This document shows positions 33,172 to 44,545 of a stretch of DNA of 64,000 nt, piece after piece. A model generated the notes under the pieces. The model did not search any database. It saw only the letters and a program-made list of their open reading frames with translations, and had not been told where the DNA came from. Made by a program: the position numbers and the translations under genes. Source of the stretch: Hyposmocoma kahamanoa (lineage: Eukaryota; Arthropoda; Insecta; Lepidoptera; Cosmopterigidae); NCBI RefSeq assembly GCF_003589595.1, contig NW_020654878.1:834216-898215 (forward strand), read 5' to 3'. Within the stretch, counting starts at the first letter, position 1; each line of letters starts with the position of its first letter.

Positions 33172-33332
33172 ACTACCTCCATAGCCGAACGGTTACCATG
33201 CTAGTCTGCTACGCAGAGGTCCCGGGTTCGATTCCCGGGCCGGGATAAATATTTGTACGCCCTACATTTATTTATCTCGTGAGTTCGGGTGTAATTTGTG
33301 GTTGTCTATGTGTGTGTATATGGAACGATCCA
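33172..33332 (+). mobile_element. R-D SINE with intact tRNA-like head
   Basis: A box TAGCCGAACGG at 33182-33192 and B box GGTTCGATTCC at 33225-33235. The run CGCAGAGGTCCCGGGTTCGA resembles tRNA-Gly(GCC). The body TTCGGGTGTAATTTGTGG and TCTATGTGTGTGTATATGG follow. The full cloverleaf does not close, so it is not a functional tRNA gene. Confidence 0.8.
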
Positions 33333-33401
33333 GTGCTACTAGGCAAGAGGTGCCTACAAGGAGACGGTTACGGCCTCGCCCTCGTCTAATGCAGTTTTTT
33401 T

Positions 33402-33648
33402 TTTCATGACACCAAGTAACGGGACGGACATGTCGTGTGACTGGTGATAAGCAACACGCCTTTCCATAACAGCTACAGTCCACTCAGAGTTTTAAATCGC
33501 AAAGGTCTGAGGGGCACTGCCACGCGCCCGTCACCCAAGTACATTAGTTGACAAGTCCCACCACTACTGCTTGGCGGCAGAAATAGATAAGGCGGCAGTA
33601 CTTCCCTGGATAAACTCCTTCACAAGCGGGTCTATTGCTACTAGGTAC
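33402..33648 (-). mobile_element. R-A copy, near full length
   Basis: CATGACACCAAGTAACGGGA to CTCCTTCACAAGCGGGTCT. It lies ~70 bp after the R-D SINE. Confidence 0.8.
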
Positions 33649-34639
33649 TTATATAATAAAATCAACTACAACCTCTGCTCTGCATAATATACACTAATGG
33701 ACATAAAAAAAGGTTGAATTATAACAAAGTTGATATGAACCTCTGGCTACATTATGCCAGGGGACCTACTAAGAGCTTATCAGCAGCCAGCCAAATTCCA
33801 CGCAAATTACTTGACGTGGTAAAACTGTTCGTATCATACCCTTACAAAGTTGAACGGGAATGGCATGCCAGGATGATGAGTTTTACTTTTTAAACGTTAA
33901 AAAAACGATTTTTGTTAAGTCAATAAAAATATTAAAATGATTAAAATTCCATTTAAAAATTGTAATAACATTCGTGCCAATAATTTATCAATTACTTTAA
34001 AGATTGGAAACGCGAACTAAAACATTCAAAAAACGCTCAATAGTTAATTAATAGTATTTAATTATTGACAATTGGCTATATAGCCTAAAAGGACAACAAA
34101 TAATTATCAAACTGAAAATATAACAAAACTTAAACGAAATTCCTTAAAAATATAACAAAATCTAAAAAATAAATTAGTCACGGAGTATCTTTATTTGAAT
34201 CGCTTATTTTGACAGATGACCGCCACCGTTTGAGACCGCCATGTGCATGGTAAATGACACGTCGTGATACGATTTAATTATGAAAGAAAAGGATTTTGAA
34301 TGGGAACGTAAACTGCATGGTCAGTGAATTGTTTTTGTGCGATCATAGTACGAATTTGGCAATCCAACTTACATGATTAAATAGGATTGCTAGAGCTCAT
34401 AGTAGGCCCCTGAACGTTTAATCGAAAACAAAAGACGATACAAGTTAGTCTTTTTTTTCAAATTAAACGTCATAATTCATGTCTTTCGTTCTTTGACGGA
34501 AACTATTTCTTTGACTATACAGATTGTAAATTCGAGCCAATTACACCAATGCAATAAATTTGTTTAACAAATACATGAGTTTAAGAGCGTTTGGTTACTA
34601 CGTCCGCTACGCACGTACGCTTAATGACGGTCCGAAATG
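33649..34639. other. No gene recognised
   Basis: AT-rich with A runs; no labelled repeat and no coding signature. Confidence 0.45.
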
Positions 34640-34757
34640 TCAGAGAGATCATTTTATCTCTAAGTGTAAAGCTATCTTCGAATTTTCTCCGATTGGAATC
34701 GGACTTAATGCGCAAGCGGCATCCGAAATGGGTCCGAGTGTTCTAGATTTTAATAGT
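34640..34757 (-). repeat. Unclassified repeat shared with 27803-27900
   Basis: The complement carries AAATCTAGAACACTCGGACC, CATTTCGGATGCC and TTAAGTCCGATTCCAATCGG. The 112-codon frame over it has a counterpart frame on the other strand and is a repeat artefact. Confidence 0.6.
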
Positions 34758-35077
34758 TTCGTGTTAAGGTTAAATAAAATCTTTTTTCGGAGTTTATTTT
34801 TATTCCTATATTTGGAACTCCTTAATAGGCAACGGACGTTGCTTTTTAAAATTAGAAATAAAAAGTTTAGTGAGGTAGGTGTGGTTTTCATAGTCTAAGG
34901 GTAGGTGTTAGCATAGCGATTATATTAAAATAAAATGATAGGTTCATAGATAATAGTACATTTCTGAAAGACACCTTTTCCCCGCTAATCTCACAAACTC
35001 ACAGAACGCTATATTCACCAGGAGCACCAGCTGGCACCCACTAACCTAATCTGTCCTTCGTCCTTCCTCTTTCTTTT

Positions 35078-35272
35078 TTTAACCGACTTCAAAAAAGGAG
35101 GAGGTTGTCAATTCGACTGAATTTTTTTATGTATGTTACGCAATAACTCCGGTGTTTGTGAACCGATTTTGATGATTCCTTTTTTGCTGGAAAGAGGGTA
35201 CCTCAGGATATATTTCACCTCTAAGGGTGTAGATGTTGATTTTTGGTACTCCGTAATGAGATTATTTTAAAT
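35078..35272 (+). mobile_element. R-B element
   Basis: TTAACCGACTTCAAAAAAGG through GAACCGATTTTGATGATTCC to CACCTCTAAGGGTG, then a jump to the TTTTGGTACTCCGTAATGAG end. Confidence 0.75.
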
Positions 35273-36319
35273 CCCTCCAATATCATTTACTGTTGCCATT
35301 TTGTTCTTTAATCGATTATACTCAGGTCAAATCGGTAACTTAATTTGTTTAAATATGATATTTATTGCAGGTAATAAGCATTTTAAAGTGAATAATTGAC
35401 TAATATAACTTTCGTTAACTAAGGTATAATTTTTGAAGATAGAGAAAACGGATTTTCAAGTATTCCATTTCTCATCTGCAATCAGAATGTCAAAATTAAC
35501 TGAATTATGATATGAACTATTGCCACAACCCCTTTCATCAGATTTGGCCCCTTTTCACATTTTTTTTATCTGATTTTTACCAATTTGCATCCAATTAGGA
35601 AGTGATAGTTGAAACCAGGGAAAAATAAACCACAATTAAAAAAAGCATTTTTCTTCAAACTGCCCTCGTAGATCATTTCTGATAACATTTAACTTTACGC
35701 CTTTTCTTTACAGAAGCATCGATTAAGGTTAAATTATGATTACAATGTTCAAATAAACTAGCCACATAATGCAAGAACGTTGAATTTCAAAAAAGAATAA
35801 ATTCAATCGTTTTTATATTTCGATGAAACGTTCTGGTATATGTGGTCAATGGTTCATAATTATGAACGGTATTATCATATTTAACCTTTAACGTGCCTCT
35901 AAATATTGTGTCCATGAGTATACTTATACAGGGTGTAATCGTTAATTGTGCCCAGGCGATTATTCCATAAATATAAGAGATATCAAACAGCTTTAAACAG
36001 ATGAGTAAATCACCACAAATATTTTTTTTTAAATAAAACTAGTAATATCCAAAATATTAACTTCGTAGAGATGCAGTTTTCCTACTGTAAGAGGTAGCAA
36101 TAAGTTAGCAGACAACAAAACTGCTATAAATAAAGTAATAAAAGTATCTTTTAATTAAATAAAAATATACTGGCTTAGTCAATTATTTCGTCAAGTGTGA
36201 GTTGTTCATAAAAGTTAATAAAATTGACAATTTTTTTAGTGCTGGCCGACTCAGTTTCATGTAAAATCGGGACAGCAGAAATCACGAGTACACATAAACA
36301 ATATTATTATTATTATTTT
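35273..36319. other. No gene recognised
   Basis: AT-rich intronic sequence. I saw no repeat family or conserved frame. Confidence 0.45.
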
Positions 36320-36534
36320 TTTTTAACGCACACACTCAACATAGCCCCGCACTAGGGAAACCCTGTGTCGCGGGTGCCATGGACATACACATAGACAACC
36401 ACAAATTACACCCAAACTCACGAGAGAAATAATTGTAGGCCATACAAATATTTCTCCCGGCCCGGGAATCGAACCTGGGACCTCTGCGTGGCAGTCCGGC
36501 ATGGTAACCGTTCGGCCACGGAGGCAGTTGTATA
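36320..36534 (-). mobile_element. R-D SINE copy, full length
   Basis: The complement: ACTGCCTCCGTGGCCGAACG head, B box GGTTCGATTCC, CGTGAGTTTGGGTGTAATTT, CACCCGCGACACAGGGTTTC, end GAGTGTGTGCGTT. It is one of the least decayed copies. Confidence 0.85.
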
Positions 36535-36964
36535 TATACACAGCAGAATTAAAATAGAATTGTATGTTAAAGAAAATAATAATGTTCGCGGAAAAATAAA
36601 AAGAAAATAATGGAAATATTTGTCTCGATTAGACTCATACATAATCATGTTGTTTTCAATCAATCTAATTTGATAATGAAAATCAAACTTCTTCCATCTT
36701 CTTCCTCTATAACTTACATATACTATCAAAATCCTGATTTTTCTTTTAGCTAAGATAGTGTCGGGTAAAAGGGATATCAATGAATACCCAACGTATGTAT
36801 TTATAACTTACCTAATTATAGAGTAACCTATAATAATTGAGGTCAGCGCACGCGCATTTGCTGACAGAGCAACGTGCATGGTATCGAAATGCTTATACCA
36901 CAATAATAGTGCCCAAATCTTTATTTTTATTATTTTACAAAGATATATGCGTTATATTGACGAC

Positions 36965-37030
36965 TATTAAAGATCGAAAGATTTTTTCTGAGTGTTCGAT
37001 CTTTGTATTAATAATTATAACAGACTGTTA
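36965..37030 (+). mobile_element. R-C tail fragment
   Basis: TTTTCTGAGTGTTCGATCTT then TGTATTAATAATTATAACAG. Confidence 0.65.
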
Positions 37031-37861
37031 AAGAATTAAAATTTAATGTTTTATTGCAATAATATTGCAATATTTTGTTTTATTAAATATTGCAGCATAA
37101 TACGCTGCATGAACATCTTTTTTCTTAGTCTTTTTGGTTTGGAACCTTTTTGTGGTTTAGTCGGGCACTGAAATTTAAAAATATGAAGTTCTTTTTGACA
37201 GAAGATTTGTTTGGAGTTGTTTTTTTTGACAAGAAACTAACGAGCTTCTTTTCCTTGGAAAAAATGAACAAATCAACATATTGCAATTAGAAGTGAATGA
37301 AAACGTTAACTCCTGATGTACTATTTGTCGGTGTACTTTGTGTCAAGTTAGTGTGAACCACGGATACATATATTCATCAATTCATTCTTGAGATCCGCTC
37401 GCAATTTTCTGTATAACTACCGGAAGTGGCGTCTACAACGTACGAAATATAACGACTACCCAAAGTCCTAAGGCATTTCTGGATACATTTACAAGTACCT
37501 AGTTTCCTATGTTGAGGATCCACACCATTAGACCATAGTTCTTCTTTTTGCTGGACAATTAATACTGTGAAGCCGTATTGTGACTAAATCGCTGTTTCAC
37601 ATTAAATTATTATTATTGTTAATTACCTCCTTAAGTCAGTTTATTTGATCCTTTTGTGTTCTGTGCTTTATTTAATGTGTAGCTTGTACGTTTTCTAATT
37701 CCTGTAGTAGTATATTCTTGTTTTCCTTTTTATACGTTATGTGTGAGTTTAGCTTTTCTTATTTTAGTTCGCCATAAACTCTATAAACACCATGTAAAAT
37801 TTGACGTCTGATTTGAGGCCCAGCCTCAGTCCAGTGTAGCTCTTGGCCTTTTTATGCTACA
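37031..37861. other. No gene recognised
   Basis: AT-rich; no conserved frame and no labelled repeat. Confidence 0.4.
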
Positions 37862-38110
37862 ACATCTATAAGATCGAACACACAGAAAAATTTATTCGAC
37901 CCGGTGGGACTTGAATCCACGACCATACTGCACCGTAGCATTGCTCTTACCAACTGAGTCACAGGTCAAGTTACCGAATTGTCGAAATCCTCCTATGTGT
38001 TTTTGTTCTTTGTAATGGCTTATGTCATTCGTCGCCACCAGTGGCATGTTCCGTGTGTTAACTTTGTATTAATAATAATCATAACAAAATTAGTAGAGTT
38101 ATTTCACAAA
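37862..38110. mobile_element. R-C composite with inverted flanks
   Basis: The left part is in minus orientation (AGATCGAACACACAG, complement B-box-like GTGGATTCAAGTCCCACC). It ends in plus orientation with ACTTTGTATTAATAATAATC, ATAACAAAATTAGTAGAG. The tRNA-like part is more diverged than in other copies. Confidence 0.6.
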
Positions 38111-38157
38111 AAAATCTCAATAATAAATACTCGTATAATGGTCTTTACTATTTTTGT

Positions 38158-38392
38158 TGCAGTAGAGCTCCTTGTGAAAGAGTTCGACAGAGAAGTATTG
38201 TTACCTGTTACCTAGTTACCTACTTCTGCCACCAAGCAGTAATGTAAGCATTACGGCGGTTTGGTTTTGAAGGGTACCGGTGCTGGTGAAATTACAGGCA
38301 CATGGGACTTTTCAACTTATGTCTTCGTGGTTAAAAGCAGCACTGCAACAGGCGGACGACTTGTACGTCCATTCACTAGATATCATAAAAAA
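38158..38392 (+). mobile_element. R-A copy
   Basis: GCAGTAGAGCTCCTTGTGAA to CACTAGATATCATAAAAAAA, with an internal deletion between CTTATGTC and the terminal block. Confidence 0.8.
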
Positions 38393-38394
38393 AT

Positions 38395-38692
38395 ACATAG
38401 ATCAAACTAACACAAAGAAAAACTCCTCGATCCGACTTGACTCCAACCAGTTTCTGTAGTCTCTACGAGGCAACAAACACTGCTTCGAGTCCAGCCGAAT
38501 CAATTCACCATGTGACCACCATGATATTCAATATTTTTGTTGTAAAATTACTCCACTAGTTTGTTTTTAAATTATTAATACTAAAATCGAACACTTAGAA
38601 GAACTTCTTTCGATTCGGCTGGACTCGAATCAACGTCTTATAGCAAACCGTGCCAGACTCTATGTCATCTAAGCCACGTAGTTTTATTATTA
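38395..38692 (-). mobile_element. R-C, two diverged minus-strand heads
   Basis: AACTCCTCGATCCGACTTGA (38425) and CTTCTTTCGATTCGGCTGGA (38610) are two R-C head copies. Between them lies AATTACTCCACTAGTTTG, the inverted tail. Confidence 0.55.
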
Positions 38693-38844
38693 CGACATAC
38701 ACTCACTATAGAATAAACTAGAACTTTCCTATCAATATCACAATCTTACAATTTAAAATAGAATGTCAAGGTATAATGTGATCGTTGATAGCATAAAAAA
38801 TGTAAGTTATGTAAAACAAAATGGTATGGCAAACAAAAATGTAC

Positions 38845-39015
38845 ATGAAAATGCTTGAATGGTTTGGTCATGTGGAAAGGACGGATGTTAGAAGATTGCC
38901 GGAACAGAAATTTATAGAACGAATGTTGATGAAGTAGACCTAGATGTAGGTATCTCGATCAGATTGAGATGTCCTTACAAGTATGGCTAAAAGTAAGGCA
39001 TGTATTATAAGATTA
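38845..39015 (+). pseudogene. LINE-N ORF2 C-terminal relic
   Basis: MKMLEWFGHVERTDVRRLPE and KFIERMLMK match the (L.WFGHVERM...RL....Y) segment of non-LTR retrotransposons, followed by stops. Confidence 0.5.
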
Positions 39016-39124
39016 ATACGAGTGAAAGAGAAGAGAGAGGTTTGTCAAGAACGTGGCTAATGGTTTTTACGTACCATAATGGGACAGGCGTGATGTGTGC
39101 GGATAGAATAACAAAATAATAATA

Positions 39125-39290
39125 ATAACGCAGACACTCATAGGCCCGCACTAGGAAAACCCAAAAACCCTATATGTCAACCACAAATTACACCCAAACC
39201 CGAGAGATAAATAAATGTAGGCCATACAAAAATCTCTCTGCGTGGTAAACCAGCAAGGTAACTGTTCAGTCATGAAGGCAACTAAGTGTC
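39125..39290 (-). mobile_element. R-D SINE copy, decayed
   Basis: GCCCGCACTAGGAAAACCC, ACCACAAATTACACCCAAAC, AAATGTAGGCCATACAAAAA. The tRNA-like head has lost its B box. Confidence 0.65.
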
Positions 39291-39554
39291 AAAGTTATAC
39301 AAGAAACAAAATCTCAATTTCTTCGAACGAAGCTCTTTACACTGCATAATTGATTAATAGTAATTTATTATCTCCCATTTATATACAATTTTAAAACGTA
39401 AGTACATACAAGTGAGTACATAGCGGGAAACTAATGCACAAACTAGATGGACCCTGTATCTTGGGACACCAGACGAACGACATAGAAAAGTAATTAATTT
39501 AAATTTTCATGTTTTATTAAATGTCAGGATGTTTAAATACCGATATTAAACTAT

Positions 39555-39860
39555 ATTTTGTGTTACTCCACTAGTTTGTTATAATTATTAATACAAAGAT
39601 CGAAACAAGCTTAGTCGGCATAGCTTTGGACACGGTTTGCTGAAAGACGTTATCGAATCCGGTCGGTTTGGAGGAATTTTTTCTTAGTGCAGTGCCACTC
39701 AAAGCTTTAAATGCCAAAGATCTGAGGAACACTGCCCCTGCGTCCATCATCCTAGCACAAATGTTGACAAATCCCATGCCAGTAATTTCACCAGTACCCA
39801 GTACCCAGCATTACTGCTTGACGGCAGAAATAGGTAAGGCACTAATAGTTGTAAAATGAA
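39555..39860. mobile_element. R-C head joined to an R-A copy
   Basis: ACTCCACTAGTTTGTTATAA and ATTAATACAAAGATCGAAAC (inverted tail), then a plus-strand tRNA-like head to GGAATTTTTTCTTAG at 39690. From there a minus-strand R-A (CAGTGCCACTCAAAGC to CAGAAATAGGTAAGG) runs to about 39845. Confidence 0.6.
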
Positions 39861-40510
39861 AAAATAGTCGTGTTTGTGTTATGTAATAAAAGAAGTTCCA
39901 GTCGGGCATAAAAAGTTTCGTCATTTTTAACTATAGTGAATGCAAATGGAGTATTTTGATAATATTTTAAGTTTTGATTTGTGAACTGCAAATAATATCG
40001 CTACAGAAATGCGCCACAAATAGAAGACAAACAAACAAACAGCCGACGCACGAATGTTTGTGTGCCAAGCCGGTTAGCGGCGAGCCCAATCGTAGCGAGA
40101 CGATCGTCATTGTTCACCTTTTATGTTCTTTACGTCAATATATTTTAACTATAGTCCGTTAACAACTAACTGGCTGAACATTAGGCACCGTTAATACAGT
40201 GTGCTATAAAAAGATCCGCATAAAGCAATAGGCTTTCGTAGTCAATATTACAAAGAAGTTTGACAAAAAAAATTGCAAAATCATTTTACGGGAATATAAA
40301 AAACTACGTCAAAAGTATTTCTAATATCTAGTACAATTAATTACAAGCTAAAGAGTAGTATGTAGTCTTACGTTTTTGGTACATCTTTGTACAGTCCTAG
40401 AGAATAAGGTACGAGTCAGGGTTTGATCTCTTCTTTTACGACATCATAACTACCGCGACTACCGTTGACTTGGAACAAATCAGAAAATTATGTTAATTAG
40501 AACTTATTAA
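39861..40510. other. No gene recognised
   Basis: AT-rich; CpG-richer patch at 40040-40115. Confidence 0.4.
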
Positions 40511-40862
40511 AAAAATCGTCCTCGAAAGTTTGTGGAATCTTCTATGTATTTGCCACGTTTCATTAAAATCAGTTAACGGAATGTGGGTGAAATCTAATGA
40601 ACCAAAATCATCCCCTAATTTGCCACATTTACAGATGGTATATTTTGTTCAATTTTGAATGAGACAGAAAAGGTTCTACACCCTAATGTGTAAAGGGCCG
40701 AGTTATACAAAATTACAGATTAAAATTGGCAGATGATTTAGGTTGAGAAAAGAATTACACCTGAACTGCTCGCCACCGCGACTGGAGCAGGGAGCGACGA
40801 CGGAACGAAAAAATACAGTCAAAGTGAGAACCAAATCCTTTTTTTGAAGTCGGTTAAAAACA
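40511..40862 (-). mobile_element. R-B element, decayed but both ends present
   Basis: Starts AAAATCGTCCTCGAAAGTTT and ends TTTTTTGAAGTCGGTTAAAA. CATCCCCTAATTTGCCAC marks the middle. Confidence 0.7.
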
Positions 40863-41214
40863 GTTTGAAATTACACGTGTGTAATTACTCTTGACCGCGA
40901 TATGCGATAAAAAGTTTTGAATAACTAAAGTTAATAGTAATCGTGTATTAAAAGATAATCGACATTATCAGTCTACTAACACAATATTGAATAGATAACA
41001 TTGTATGCACATAGCTGGCGTGTATATACTTGTCGATACAGAGAGTCCAATTACCTTTCTGATGTATGTTTGATATTGTTTTACGACAATGTATGGTTTT
41101 CATGCACACCAATGCGTGAAACTTCACGCTTGTACCTGCACAGGTGCAAGCAGGAGAGAAGAAAGTTACTCAGTGAAGGTAGTATTAAATAATCCACAGA
41201 ACATAGTTTTTAGT

Positions 41215-41490
41215 ACCATTAGAGCTCCTTGTGAAAGTGTTCATACAGGACTGCTACCTTACCTATTTCTGCCGCCAAGGAGTAATTGCAAGCATTCCGA
41301 TTTGGAAGGGTAAGTTTGCTGGTGAAATTACAGGCACATGGGACTTGTCAACTTATGTCTCAGGGTGACGGGCGCAGTGGCAGTGCCCCTAACATCTTTG
41401 CGATTTAAAGCTCTGAATGGCACTGCAACTGTTATGGATAAGCGTGTCGCTTACTACCAGGCACACCATTTGTTCGTACCGTGGAAGAAA
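41215..41490 (+). mobile_element. R-A copy, near full length
   Basis: ATTAGAGCTCCTTGTGAAAG to CAGGCACACCATTTGTTCG. It lacks the terminal GTCACTTGATATCAT. Confidence 0.8.
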
Positions 41491-42787
41491 AAGACCTCCG
41501 TCTACATGGTGGTGTTGAGAAAGAACTGAACGCCCTGAATGTCTCACCAACGACAACCCGAACAGAACGTCCTGACGCCGAAGTACATGGATGCTTGACC
41601 CCAAATAAAATGAGAAAAGGACATGAAAAAGAAGAAGGTGCTTGCGCTGTACCGTATGAAAAGGCTGTCGTTTACTTACTACTTGGGTCGTTGTGATGAT
41701 CTTTGGGGGTTCATATCTAGATGGCCGACTTTCAATTTTTTTTTATTTTATTTTAAAACAAGGCGTTGAGCGTAATATTTTTTGTCAGTCAGCTCGTTAG
41801 ATCAGATGAGTGATTTTAACAAACTTAATCCAGGCGCAAAAAGAAACCCAAATGGACTTGTTGTAGAGAATTTGCGTAAACTACACAATACTTAAAAAGT
41901 TAAATTAAATAAATAGACATTTCACAAAATGACAACTGAATTGTATAATTTTTTACACAAATTACCACCCAAACTCACGAGAAAAATAAACGTAGGCCGT
42001 ATAAATACTTCCCCCGCCCCCTTTGGAGGCTAATTTAATTTAAAAAAATTGCTTTCATCGGTCCATCCGTTTGAAAGCTACAATAACACAAACAAATTAT
42101 ACAGACAGACACACAGACAAAGGCTACAAATTTAAGTGTGTGGAAAGTGGAAAACATAGACAGAACCCTAACGCAAGGGATAAGTCGCAAGTTGAAGAAA
42201 AACCTTTTGTAGGAAATAGAACGACGTTTGCTACAACGATAACTACATCTTAAAGCAAAATGAGTTCGATCCACTAATCCAACAAAATATATTAATAGAT
42301 TAGCATTCTATCTACGCTAATATTTTCCATGTCAAATTGAAGGTTAACGAGCAATTTTATTTGTTTTTTACGATAACTCGATCTCAGCAAACCTATTAGC
42401 CACATCCGTCTCGTAACGCGAAATTACTGTTAAGAGTTTAATCCTTACTACGATGATTTACAGCTACAGCCCACCCGATCAAAGCTACTGGTAATTAACG
42501 TTTAATCATTTACAATCCATACAACCTTCCATCACAGGCCTTGTGTCATCTGTCTCCGATACTTCTTTACTTACGGAGCTAAAAAGAAGTTGGACTGGAC
42601 ATATTGCACAGCTTTAGCAGTAAAACGACAACTGAATTATGGGCAAGAAGAGGTTACAGAAATGTAAGACATCTTACGATATATTGGAACTTGACATGTG
42701 AGAGACTAGCGCAAAAATGTGATAGATAGCACCAATATCGGCTGACATATAATCCGAGCACTGGGTGAAGTCGGAAGAACACATCGT
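41491..42787. other. No host gene; R-D fragment and weak LINE-like trace
   Basis: 41960-42020 is an R-D body fragment (CACCCAAACTCACGAGAAAA, ACGTAGGCCGTATAAATAC). 42580-42680 faintly resembles an RTE-type C-terminus (DWTYCTALA), too weak to call. Other frames are not recognised. Confidence 0.35.
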
Positions 42788-42792
42788 TACTA

Positions 42793-42818
42793 TGAAAACA
42801 TTTCTTCTTCTTCTTCTT
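42793..42818 (+). repeat. (CTT)n microsatellite
   Basis: A run of TTC/CTT triplets inside AT-rich DNA. Confidence 0.8.
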
Positions 42819-42936
42819 CTTCCTGTCCTTATCCCGCGCTTGGATACCACGAAAACATTTGTAGAATTGATTTCAATAAAGACAATTCGAGCACAGAATT
42901 TAAATACAATAAAGTTATTACGTGAAAGAAGAAATA

Positions 42937-43311
42937 ATGTATGAGCATCAAAGACACAGAAGAGAACACCCGCAATCTATACTTTTCGATGCCTTCAACG
43001 CAAATGCTGAACTTGAAGATCTTTAAAGTTGTTATGCCTCTGGCGGTACTAGCTTTTCCTTTCCTTTATCCAGAATACAAAAACTCAAACGCTGGCAGGA
43101 CAACCCAGGCGAGCTTCTGTGCAGAATTAGCCCACCATAGTACCAGAGCAACGACGATAAAGAAAGAAAATACATCAGACATAGTTATCAACCCCCTGTT
43201 TTAAGACCTAATGTTGTAAAGAAAACTCCTCCAGGTAGAATAATCCACATACATGATGCACAGATGTTGATTTTAAGAGAGGGTAAACAGATAGCCAGAC
43301 AATGGCATTAA
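42937..43311 (+). pseudogene. Unrecognised reading frame with two internal stops
   Basis: A single frame gives EHPQSILFDAFNANAELEDL, stop, LSRIQKLKRWQDNPGELLCR, stop, then about 55 open codons including PPVLRPNVVKKTPPGRIIHI and AQMLILREGKQIARQWH. The composition is protein-like over 125 codons with only two stops, which suggests a decayed coding region. The family is not recognised; an unlabelled transposon protein is the likeliest source. Confidence 0.35.
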
Positions 43312-43574
43312 TATTGTGAACATCATGATAGTGTTATCTAGCCCTAGATAGCTCTATCGTTCGATTGAGCCAAGTCGCGTGAGGTATTTATCTACAATTA
43401 TCCTACTAATATTACAAATGAGATAGTTTGGGTGGCTGTTTCAAAATTGCTTTCTTAATCACTCAACGAATTTGGTTGAGATTGCGTTGGTAGATAATGT
43501 CTAATCTGAATTAGTACACAAGGTACTTTTAAATGAAGACGTAATGAGGTATTAATAATAACGTACACACTTAT

Positions 43575-43640
43575 AGCCTCCAGAGAAGTTCTGCCATATT
43601 ACCTATTTCTGTAAGGGTTCGGTAAGGGTGCTAAATTAGT
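43575..43640 (+). mobile_element. R-A fragment
   Basis: CCAGAGAAGTTCTGCCATAT and TACCTATTTCTG, then GGTAAGGGTGCT. Confidence 0.5.
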
Positions 43641-44444
43641 TCTTTCAGCAGATTATATTATTTAAGAGATAATTCTCTTGACAAAAAACTGTTATTGCAC
43701 CAGAGCATAACGATTTATACTGTACATACTAAAACCAATCTTAATTACTATTCTACGTCAGTTATTAAAGCAGCACCTTCTGTAACCGGTGATAACCGGA
43801 CCAAACAAGATTGAACCCGAAAAATTCCCACCGTTCTACACTTAGCTGTATCCCGGCGCGGTTACAATTAAAACTAATAAGGATTGATCTAAGATAAGAG
43901 ATGACCGCCAACTGTTTGCGTTCTTGTTAAATTGCTTGATGCGTGTGTATGAATGAGATTTAGTGATATTAGTCCAATTGGAGGTTGTAGCTTTGTGGAA
44001 CACCGACTGTAGTAAGAACTATTTGTTATAACATTGAATGACATTGGAGGAATAGAACTTAGCAGCACTTCACACTGAGACTGCAATAGCTGTGCAGTAC
44101 TCAATTTCTTTATTATATGCCTGTTGTTAGTTGTAATAGGAATACATAAATATGCAACACGCGTGTGTCATTTAAAGTGTACACAATACATACAATGCAA
44201 ATATTCTATACCAATAACACAAGGGACTGTTAATAGCGATACAAGAAAGCGTATTCGGGTATTTAGTACTTATTGCATCGAGTTTTTAACCAGAAATAGA
44301 GACGAAATAAGGGCCATCCATCCATTGCCAGCATTATATCACTTTTAAATATCAACTCTCGTTTGCGCTGAAATCACAAATTAGAAAACTGAAATGGTAC
44401 AGCGCCAAATATATAAACCAAATACAAGGACTCAACAACAAACA
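43641..44444. other. No gene recognised
   Basis: Several short frames on both strands; none conserved or splice-framed. Confidence 0.4.
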
Positions 44445-44545
44445 CATAGAGAAATTCGTGAGGTCCGCTGGTTCGTTCCGTGGCTTAGCTGATATGCATC
44501 TGGCACGGTATGCTAGAAGACGTCGGTTCGAATCCGAATAATTAT
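44445..44545 (+). mobile_element. R-C head fragment
   Basis: GTTCCGTGGCTTAGCTGATA (A box) and GTCGGTTCGAATCCGAATAA (B box) run straight into the tail AATTATAACAAAC, so the middle is deleted. Confidence 0.7.

Noticed and set aside
34560..34898. 112-codon open frame
   Set aside because: It overlaps a repeat shared with 27.8 kb and both strands are open; no protein motif.
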